NCBI GenBank assembly: GCA_963575745.1
Contig: CAUYUJ010014199.1
Coordinates: 67,501-131,500, forward strand
From: Prorocentrum cordatum
Lineage: Eukaryota > Sar > Dinophyceae > Prorocentrales > Prorocentraceae
Length of the DNA stretch: 64,000 nucleotides
Reading direction: 5' to 3'
Positions 25,440 to 33,300 of this stretch are shown piece by piece (the first letter of the stretch is position 1; the number at the start of each line of letters is the position of its first letter). The notes below the pieces were generated by a model, which was not told where the DNA came from, searched no databases, and saw nothing but the letters and a program-made list of their open reading frames with translations. The position numbers and the translations under genes were made by a program.

Positions 25440-26042
25440 TTTGGTTCTTTTTTTCCTTCTTCTTATTCTCTTTCTTCTTCTCCTTCTTCTTCTTTTTCCT
25501 CTTTTTCTCATTTTTCTTATCTTTCTGCTTCTCCCTTCTCCTTTCTCCCTGCTCCCTCGTTCTTCTTCTCCTTCTCCGTTCTCCCTTCTCCCTTCTTCTT
25601 TCCTTCTTCCTTCCTTCTTCCTTCTTCCTTCTTCCTTCTTCCTTCTTCCCTGTTCCTTCTTCCTTCCTCCTTCCTTCTTCCTTCTTCCTTCCTTCTTCCT
25701 TCTTCCTTCTTCCTTCTTCCTTCTTCCCTCTTCCTTCTTCCTTCCTCCTTCCTTCTTCCTTCTTCCTTCCTTCTTCCTTCTTCCTTCTTCCTTCCTTCTT
25801 CCTCCTTTTTTTTTTTTTTCTTCTTCTTCTTCTTATTCTTCTTCTTCTTCTTTCTTAGTGTTCTTCTTCTTCGGCTTCTTGTTCTTCTTCTTCTTCTTCT
25901 TATTCTTCTTCTTCTTCTTCTTCTTTTTCTTCTTCTTCTTCTTCTTCTTCTTCTTCTTCTTCTTCTTCTTCTTCTTCTTCTTCTTCTTCTTCTTCTTCTT
26001 CTTCTTCTTCTTCTTCTTCTTCTTCTTCTTCTTCTTCTTCCC
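25440..26042. repeat. polypyrimidine tract, (TTC)n and (TTCC)n
   Basis: CTT/TTCCTTC repeats at 25440-25805, a short poly-T, then (TTC)n to 26042. About 600 bp of almost pure pyrimidine on the plus strand. Confidence 0.97.
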
Positions 26043-26519
26043 CAGTGCTAGTCCGCAGCGCGGCCCCCCGCGCGCCGTTGTGCCGCGCCGCCTTAAGGTC
26101 GGCCCGCCTGTGCTTGCGGCCCGGGCAAGCCCCGCCAGCCGCCACTCAAGCATCTCGCGGCGCAGCCCGCCGCGCCCCGCCGCGCCCTGGCTCGCAGCGC
26201 GCTGCAGCCCGAGCGCCCACAGGGCCCGTTTTGGCCTCCGCAGCCACTGCCTGGCTCAGCCCGCCCGCGCCTCCGGCCTCGAGCCCACCCCGCCGACCGC
26301 GGCGCGCTTGAGGGCGGCGCGGCCAGCGGCCCGGGCCACAGCGGTCCTGGCCAGCCCGCGGCAGTGCCTGGCCCGAGCGCGGCCGGCCCCACCCGCGCCG
26401 CCAGCCTCCGCCGCCTGCCCTTGCCGCGCCTCCAGCCTTGCCCTCCTCGCCTCGTCCCCTGCCCCTGCCCCCGCCTCCGTCGCCGCCTCGACTTTCTCGG
26501 CCTCCGTCGCGGGCTCGCC
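26043..26519. other. very GC-rich stretch, no supported gene
   Basis: G/C-rich sequence open in most frames because stop codons are rare at this composition. It directly follows a microsatellite, like the two LINE ends at 24.0 and 37.9 kb, so it may be another element end, but I cannot align it. Confidence 0.35.
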
Positions 26520-26623
26520 GTTGTGGTGGTGGTGGCGGTAGTGGTGGTGGTGGTGCTGGTCGCAATGCTGCTGGTGGTGGCGCTGCTGGTCGTAGTAGTG
26601 GTGGTAGTGGTGGTGGTGGTGGT

Positions 26624-26712
<89 letters not shown>

Positions 26713-26896
26713 GTCGCCATTGAGGTCGTCGCTGTCGTGGTTCTGCTGGTGGCCGTGCTGCCCCTGGTCGCCGTGGTGGTGGTGGTGCTGGTCGCCGTGC
26801 TGGTGGTGGTGGTGGTGGTGGTGGTGGTGGCGCTGCTGGTCGTAGTCGTAGTGGTGGTGGTGGTGGTGGTGGTGGTGGTGGTGGTGGTGGTGGTGG

Positions 26897-26943
<47 letters not shown>

Positions 26944-27106
26944 CTTGTCGCAATTGTGGTAGTGGTTGTCGTGGTGCTGCTGTTGGCCGTGCTGCCCCTG
27001 GTCGCCGTGGTGGTGGTGGTGGTGGTGGTGGTGGTGGTGTCGGTTGCCGTGCTGGTGGTGGTGGCGCTGCTGGTCGTAGTCGTAGTGGTGGTTGGGGTGG
27101 TTCTGC

Positions 27107-27153
<47 letters not shown>

Positions 27154-27301
27154 GTTGTCGCCGTTGAGGTCGTAGTTGTCGTGGTTCGGCTGGTGGTCGT
27201 GCTGCCCCTCGTCGCCGTCGTGATGGTGGTGGTGGTGCTGGTCGCCGTGCTGGTGGTGGCGGCGCTGCTGGTCGTACTTGTAGTGGTGGTGGCGGTAGTT
27301 C

Positions 27302-27384
<83 letters not shown>

Positions 27385-27440
27385 GTTGTTGTCGCTGTAG
27401 TGGTGGTGGTGGTGGTCTGGTCGCCGGGCTGCCCCTGGCA
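26520..27440. repeat. higher-order triplet repeat, (GGT)n/(CTG)n blocks
   Basis: Four blocks of ~200-240 bp. Each has a (CTG)n run, a CTTGTCGCC-ATTGAGG-like spacer, GTGCTGCCCCTGGTCGCCG, and (GGT)n. Spacers start near 26710, 26941, 27151 and 27382. Every length is close to a multiple of three, so long open frames exist on both strands (Q/H-rich on minus, V/L-rich on plus). No start context, conserved domain or codon bias supports a protein. Confidence 0.9.
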
Positions 27441-27513
27441 ACAGTCGTACCGCAGACGTCAGGAGTGCTATTGTCAAGCGGTGCGCAGGGGTCTTGGTGG
27501 CTGCTTGGCAGGA

Positions 27514-27518
27514 GATCC
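27514..27518. other. target-site duplication, left
   Basis: GATCC directly before the 5' LTR, matched by GATCC at 34917-34921 directly after the 3' LTR. Confidence 0.9.
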
Positions 27519-27643
27519 TGATCAGAGTGCTCATGTGTTCATGCAGCAGCGTATCATTAGCATGGGAAGGTAGGAAGATGCAGGTAAGGTAGGGATGTAT
27601 CCATAGCCGTTTGGTTCAGTGAAAAAGCAAGCAAACTTGATTA
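27519..27643 (+). repeat. 5' LTR of copia element
   Basis: Starts TGATCAGAG and ends AACTTGATTA. Maximal identity with 34792-34916; the bases just outside both ends differ, and the target duplication abuts them, so the limits are exact. It contains CAGGTAAGGTAGGG (donor-like) and a spliced-leader-like motif near its end. Confidence 0.95.
27600..27619 (+). promoter_or_regulatory. spliced-leader-like motif in 5' LTR
   Basis: TCCATAGCCGTTTGGTTCAG. Against the known 22-nt dinoflagellate spliced leader it aligns at 17 of 22 columns, with three differences (all transitions) and two single-base gaps. The same 20 bases recur at 34873-34892 in the 3' LTR. Whether this is a relic of trans-splicing or chance is open. 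Confidence 0.45.
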
Positions 27644-27661
27644 TGGTAGCGCACTGGTAGA
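27644..27661 (+). promoter_or_regulatory. putative primer-binding site
   Basis: TGGTAGCGCACTGGTAGA starts with TGG directly after the 5' LTR, as expected for pairing with a tRNA 3' CCA end. TGGTAGC fits an initiator-Met-type 3' end (GCTACCA), but the primer identity is an inference. Confidence 0.55.
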
Positions 27662-27721
27662 GCCCAATACGCGCGCACCCGTTCCTCGATAGGTTCGTTT
27701 ATTTCGTGAACGGCTTGAGCC

Positions 27722-27787
27722 AGAGTTCAACACCAGGGTTAATTTCAACATAAAGGTAGAGTTCAACACTCAGGTAGAGTTCGACAC
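27722..27787 (+). repeat. three AGAGTTCAACAC repeats ahead of gag
   Basis: AGAGTTC(A/G)ACAC at 27722, 27758 and 27776. The last ends one base before the gag ATG at 27789, so it forms the immediate leader of the gag start. Confidence 0.8.
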
Positions 27788-27788
27788 A

Positions 27789-28653
27789 ATGGAGCAGATT
27801 GTGCAACAGCTTCAGGCGACGCTGGAACGTCAACAACAAGACATTCAATTACTACGTCAACAGCTTGCGGCGGAGCAGGCCAAGACGTCGGTCATCGAGC
27901 GCCTCGCGACGTCGATCGACAAGATGGCTGCGAAGAGTGGGTCGTCATCCCTTGTGGACACCAAGGGCATAGGCAAACCCACTACGTTTGGAGGCGGGGA
28001 CGAGAAGGATCTAGAGAAGAAGTTCGGCGTGTGGCAGAGGAAGACCCAGAACTTCATCGTGAGCGTGCGCCCGTCTCTGGACGACGTGATGGAGTGGGCC
28101 ATCGAGAATAAGGAGACCATCACGAACGACATACTGCTGCAGGCTTTTGGCGACGATGCGGATCCAGCCAACAAGATCGATGACGTTTTGGAGAAGTCCC
28201 ACCAGGTGTACAGCATGTTGGTCCAGATCACAGAGGGCGAGGCCAATGACATCGTGTGCAACTCTGGGTCCAACGGGAGGGAAGCCTGGCGGAAGTTAAG
28301 CAGACGGTTCGACCCACTTACTGGGGGTAGGGTTCGCAACCTACTTAGGCAGATCATCAACCCGGAGGTGCTCCATGGACGTTATTGCGGGCGGCTTGGA
28401 GCGTTGGGAGGAGTTGGTGACGAAGTACGAGCGCTCCAAAACGCCCCGGGGAGAGGCCCGGACCCTACCAGAGGACATAAAAATGGCTGCGCTCGAAAGC
28501 CTTGTCCCCCAGGAGCTGGAGACGCACCTGCAGCTGAACGCCACGAGGTTCGACACCTACATGGACATGAGGACCGAGATCGTGCGTTACGTGGAGGCGC
28601 GGCTCGGAGCCAAGATTCGTGGACCACAGGTTCAGCAGCATGATCGTCATTGA
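27789..28653 (+). CDS. gag: copia gag, N-terminal part (frame-interrupted)
   Basis: Structural capsid protein of the element. It starts at ATG 27789 just after three leader repeats. Residues 1-45 are Q/L/E-rich with a heptad pattern (VQQLQATLERQQQDIQLLRQ), a likely coiled coil. A globular capsid part follows (VWQRKTQNF..., ending near INPEV). At about 28365 the coherent protein continues in the +1 frame, from 28375 (DVIAGGLERWEELVTKYE...) to a TGA at 28651-28653. In the original frame the reading continues only as low-complexity sequence to 28643. The TGA is in the same frame as the zinc-knuckle reading that restarts at 28669. So gag carries one frame change and one stop; mutation, sequence error and recoding are all possible. 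Confidence 0.85.
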
Positions 28654-28668
28654 GACCGTGGCAGCGAC

Positions 28669-30342
28669 ATGGACGTGGACATGGGATCCCTCCAGAGGCA
28701 CCCGAAGGGCAAGGACGGCAAGGGCAAGTCCGGCAAGGGCTTCGACGGTTACTGTTTTAATTGCGGGGGCTGGGGACATCGCAGTTCCGACTGCCGGAGA
28801 GCTCCCCAGGACGGCAAAGGCCGCGGAGGAAAGAGCGACCCCAAAGGCAAAGGTAGGGACTCCAAGGGTAAGGACACCAAAGGCAAAACACGAGGATCAG
28901 GACCGAAAGGAGGCAAGTCAGACGGCAAGGGGGATAAGAATCGAGATCGTAATCGACGTCCACTTCGTTCTGTTGAGGAGGAAGGAGAGGAGGACGAGCA
29001 TGACCATGATCAAGGAGGAGCTCATGAGACGGGGGCGTTTGAATTGTGCACCCTCGACCTGTGCCCTCTCACGAGCATCACCAGCGACGATTTCGACGAG
29101 CACGGCAACCCGAGGACACGCCCTCCCGCACGAGACTGGCGTGACGACGACAGGCGTCGTAACGGCGGGGGCCGGCGCGACGATGGAGCCGGAAGTGGTC
29201 ATGACGCTCATCCTCACGATCATCATCGTCAAACTCATCCCCATCATGGGTCTGACACGCGAGCCGGATTGCATAACGCTCCTTGGCGTGCCGAGGGACA
29301 CGGATCTGGCAACGGAGCTGGGCCACATACCGGATCTAGGTCTGATTATGGACACGGGTCAGGCGTGCGAGATGGACGACATACCGGATCTAGGTCTGAT
29401 TATGGACACGGGTCAGGCGTGCGAGATGGACGACATACCGGATCTAGGTCTGACTATGGACACGGATTTGACAAGGGAGCTGGACGACATACCGGATCTA
29501 GGTCTGACTGTCGAGACGGATCTGGCGTGCGAGATGGACCACTTGCCGGAGCTAGGTGCGATTATGGAGCTGGATGTGACGAGCGAGCCGGACGAGATAG
29601 TGGAGCTGGATATCATCATCGAGATGGCTCTGACCAGCGAGACGGACGAGATAACGGAGCTATACGTGACCATGGCACTGGACTTGGACACGGAGTGGTT
29701 CGTACGGCGACGAGGTCTCGCAGTGACGGCTTTGACATTCGTTCGCGCTCGAGGGCCCAGAGTAGGTCATCACCCCCTCAACGTGGCAAGGTGGAGCTGA
29801 GGAAGCCGGAGCTTGAGGTCAACTCCGTGGACATGAACAGCTTCAAGACTGCGAGTGGCGAGGTCGTGGACGACGAGGGTCCGTTCCAGTTTCTTGGTTA
29901 CTCCTTGAATGGCCAGCTCTTCCGGTTGAACGGGCGCCTGGCGGACATCCACAAGCCGTTGGTGTCGGCAGGCAAAGTCACGGAGAATTGCATGATCATC
30001 TTGAAGGAGCACACCGGCCACGTGATCCCTAGGACGAGTAACCTTGCCAAGAAGATCAACGAGGTGATCCAGAGCGAGTTGGAGGCGTCACCGAAGCAGG
30101 AGCTGCTGAAGCTGAAGAAGGAGAGAGGCGTGTACAACTTCTACCTGAACAAGAACGACGGCACGAACGAGCTGTGGAAGTTCAACCTGGACACGGGCGC
30201 TGCGTGCACGGTGTTCCCGACTAAATGGGCGAAGCCGGACGACGACGCTTCGAGGTCAAAGCGGGAGTTGGCTCCCATGGAGGCTGCGGCGGCCAATTCT
30301 TCGGCTCCGGCGGGGGGCCGGAGGCAGGCCGGCAGGCTGTAA
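28669..30342 (+). CDS. copia gag C-terminus (CCHC) and protease
   Basis: 557 codons. Residues 1-4 MDVD precede a Lys/Gly-rich stretch and a zinc knuckle C29-x2-C32-x4-H37-x4-C42 (CFNCGGWGHRSSDC), which binds RNA. Residues ~190-340 are a degenerate 18-residue repeat rich in D, G, R and H, encoded by a 54-bp tandem repeat. From ~392 a protease-like part follows: KTASGEVVDDEG, then DIHKPLVSAGKVTEN, then GHVIPR, then KERGVYNFYL. Only after these comes the aspartic protease motif NLDTGAACTVFP with D508. In related dinoflagellate elements as I recall them, DTG(S)GA comes before the TASGE part, so the order looks permuted. The end (30225-30342) overlaps the pol frame, which lies at -1. Confidence 0.8.
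   Translation: MDVDMGSLQRHPKGKDGKGKSGKGFDGYCFNCGGWGHRSSDCRRAPQDGKGRGGKSDPKGKGRDSKGKDTKGKTRGSGPKGGKSDGKGDKNRDRNRRPLRSVEEEGEEDEHDHDQGGAHETGAFELCTLDLCPLTSITSDDFDEHGNPRTRPPARDWRDDDRRRNGGGRRDDGAGSGHDAHPHDHHRQTHPHHGSDTRAGLHNAPWRAEGHGSGNGAGPHTGSRSDYGHGSGVRDGRHTGSRSDYGHGSGVRDGRHTGSRSDYGHGFDKGAGRHTGSRSDCRDGSGVRDGPLAGARCDYGAGCDERAGRDSGAGYHHRDGSDQRDGRDNGAIRDHGTGLGHGVVRTATRSRSDGFDIRSRSRAQSRSSPPQRGKVELRKPELEVNSVDMNSFKTASGEVVDDEGPFQFLGYSLNGQLFRLNGRLADIHKPLVSAGKVTENCMIILKEHTGHVIPRTSNLAKKINEVIQSELEASPKQELLKLKKERGVYNFYLNKNDGTNELWKFNLDTGAACTVFPTKWAKPDDDASRSKRELAPMEAAAANSSAPAGGRRQAGRL
29313..29700 (+). repeat. 54-bp tandem repeat inside gag-protease
   Basis: Units at 29351-29404 and 29405-29458 are nearly identical, with more diverged units on each side. 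They read GSGVRDGRHTGSRSDYGH in the gag frame. A second frame (open 28619-29800) reads an acidic repeat, DDIPDLGLIMDTGQACEM. Confidence 0.9.
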
Positions 30343-33300
30343 GCCCAAGAGCGGCCCTCGGCGAGCCCGCCGCCGGGGATCGTGAGCCGCAAGGGCAGGA
30401 GCCGGACGCATCGGAGGAAGCGCAGCGTCCGAAGACTCGGAAGATTCCCGTGCAGCCGTCACGGGAAGAGGTGGAGGAACATGAACTTCAAGGGCACGTT
30501 CAATACCGGACGTGGTGCAGGCACTGTGTGGCTGCAAGGGCTTACGGGCAACCTCATCGCGAGGTGGTGGAGGACGACCCGGAGAGCACGGAGGCGATTC
30601 CGGAGATCGTCACGGATTACTTCTACATGGGCGAGGAAGAGAAGGCTGCGACGCACGTTTTCATCAAGGACCGGGTCACCAGCATGATCGGCGCGACTGT
30701 CTTGGACGGCAAGACGAGCACGTATGCGGCGAAGTACTTCACGAATTTCTTGGTGGAGCTAGGGTACCGCAGGATCATCTTGAAGAGCGACAACGAGCCT
30801 GCGTTGTTGAAACTGCGCAGGGAGGCTGTGAAGGACATGCAGATCGAAGTTGTGCCACGGGAGTCGCCTGTGAGCGATCACCAGGCCAATGGTGCGGCTG
30901 AGAGTGGCGTCCGCGAGGCTAAGAAGGGCATCCGTGCCCTCAAGACGTCCACCGAAGACCGGTATGGAAGGAAACTCGCTGAGGACCACGTGCTCCTAGC
31001 GTGGCTTGCGCGGCACGTGGCTCAGACGTCCAATCGGTACAAAGTCGGTGAGGACGGACGTACGCCGGTGCAGCGGTCAACTGGCAGGCGGTGGAAGAAA
31101 CCGGCATTCTTGTTCGGAGAGTGCATTATGGCGAGGCTGGCGGTGACTAGGGCTGGCAAGCGCGACTACGAGAACATCATGATTCCGGGTGTGTACGTCG
31201 GCCATTCTGCACGGTCAGGCAGCCTTATTATCTTGACGGAGGACGGCGTTCGCTACGCGAAGTCGTTCCGGCAGCGACCCCACGGTGAACGTTTTGATCT
31301 AGCTCTTCTTGATAAAGTTCGGGGTCTGCCATGGGATGTAGCACATCGCGCGGGGCGTGCACCACAGGTTCTAGAAGGACGTGAGGCTGTAGGACTTCCT
31401 ATTCTACCTCCTCCAGGTGCCGCTGGGGCCCAGGAAGGGCTCAAGAGGGACGTGTACATCACAGCCAAGATGACGGAGAAGTACGGCCTGACGCCGGAGT
31501 GCCCGGCCTGCACGGAGATATTTTTCGGAGGTTCGACCAGGCAGGGCCATGCACCGACGTGTCGTTCACGGATCGTGGAGGCGATGGAGAAGGACCCGGA
31601 CGGTCGTCTCCGGCTAGCGGCGGCGAGAAAACGGAAGAAGGCTTCGACGGCAGCGCCAGATGCCAAGCAGGAGCCTGAGGTGGAGGACGCCGTGCGCGAG
31701 AAGCCGGAGGAGGAGCAGGAGGAGGTGGACATGACTGTGGAGGAGGGCATTGGAGGAGAGATGTTGGAGGATGCGCCGGAGGTTAGGACAGAGACCAGGG
31801 TACCTCCCCCACAGCCCCATCTACAATTAGAAGGGGAACCACATGCAGGTAGTGAAGCCCGAGCGCAACATGAAGTGCGACATCGGCAGCCTAAGCGAGC
31901 AGGACAGCCATCGAGCGCAGGACCAGCGAGCTCGAAAGCGAGGCCGGCATCCCCGGGACCTCGGAAGAGACCGGCCGGAGTGCCCCTGGAGGACATCGAC
32001 CCGGCGGTGCCCAGGCCGGACGTGCAGGCAGGCGGTTCGAGTGCATCGACGGCGGCACCCGCCGCGGGCTCGAGCTCAGGAGCCATGGCTGGGACGAGTG
32101 GCATCTCAGAAAAATCGGCGCCGGCGGTGGGCCAGGCGCACAATGCAGACGTGGGTGCGTTCTCTGCGTACAAGGACAAGTACTTCGCAGAGACGGTTAA
32201 GCACGTGACGGAGTTTTACACCGGCTCGGAGTTCGAGGGCGACTCTGAGGGCATCCGGGGGGTATCCCGGATAGCAGTCGAGATGTCCGCAATGGACGTC
32301 AGTGAGGTCTTTTCCCGAGGCAATCGTCGTCTTGGACTTCGTGCAGGTTTCGCCATTGATTTACAACTTCAGCGACCTGACGGGCAGTTCTGGGACCTTT
32401 CACGGGATGAGGACATAGACATGTTAGATAAGCTCCAGGACAAGTACAAGCCTGAGGTGTTGATCGGGTGTCCATCGAGCACTGTGTTTTCGAGGCTTCG
32501 GTCGCCATCGAGAGTAAACTTGGACCCAAACACCGTGAGCCTAGAGATGCAGGACGGCCGGAGGCACTTGAGAGCGAGTGTCGACGCGTACCGGAAGCAG
32601 ATCAAGATGGGCAAGTTGTTCTTGCATGAGGTTCCTGGGATTACCACCTCCAGGGACGAGGACATCATGGCGGAGCTGGAGAACATGCCGGGAGTGTACA
32701 AGGTGGCCGGTCCCATGTGCAAATGGCGGCTGGCAGGCACCATCCAGAGCGGAAGATCTGGATACGTGCGCAGAGAAACGTCGTGGTTAACGAACTCGCG
32801 AGAGTTGGCCGCTATGCTGCAGGACGAGCGTGTGAGCCTGCAGGGCAAGAGTGGTTGGTATCGGCATGTACGTCCAGTTGGTTTCCAGAAGGTGAGGTCT
32901 ACGCAGATATATCCGCCGAGGCTGATGTATGCGATTTTACGTGTGGTTCGTGATCAGCTTGTTCACCGGATGGAGTTGTCGAGTATGGACATCTGCACGG
33001 CTGGGCCCATAGCTGAGGAGCCGGAGGTGTACAGCGACGAACAGTGGAAGACGTATTACGACGACGTCAACGGCGGGATTCTACCGACGAGGTTGGTGGA
33101 GGACGCTAGGCAGTTGGAGCGGGACTGGGTTGCCAAGGAGGGCGTGTACACCAAGGTCCCGCGGGAGGTCATGGAGAGCGAGGGCGCTACTGCGATTCCG
33201 CTGCTCTGGATTGACACCAACAAGGGCGACGCTAATAAACCTGTCGTGCGTTCTCGATTGGTCGTGATGGAGGCCACGAAGGGCAAGAAGGCGAAGTTCG

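Noticed and set aside
25210-26541. 443-codon plus-strand open frame rich in F, S and L
   Set aside because: Made by a TTC polypyrimidine tract and GC-rich flank; no real protein features.
26146-27534. 462-codon Q/H-rich minus-strand frame
   Set aside because: Triplet higher-order repeat without start context or domain; reported only as repeat structure.
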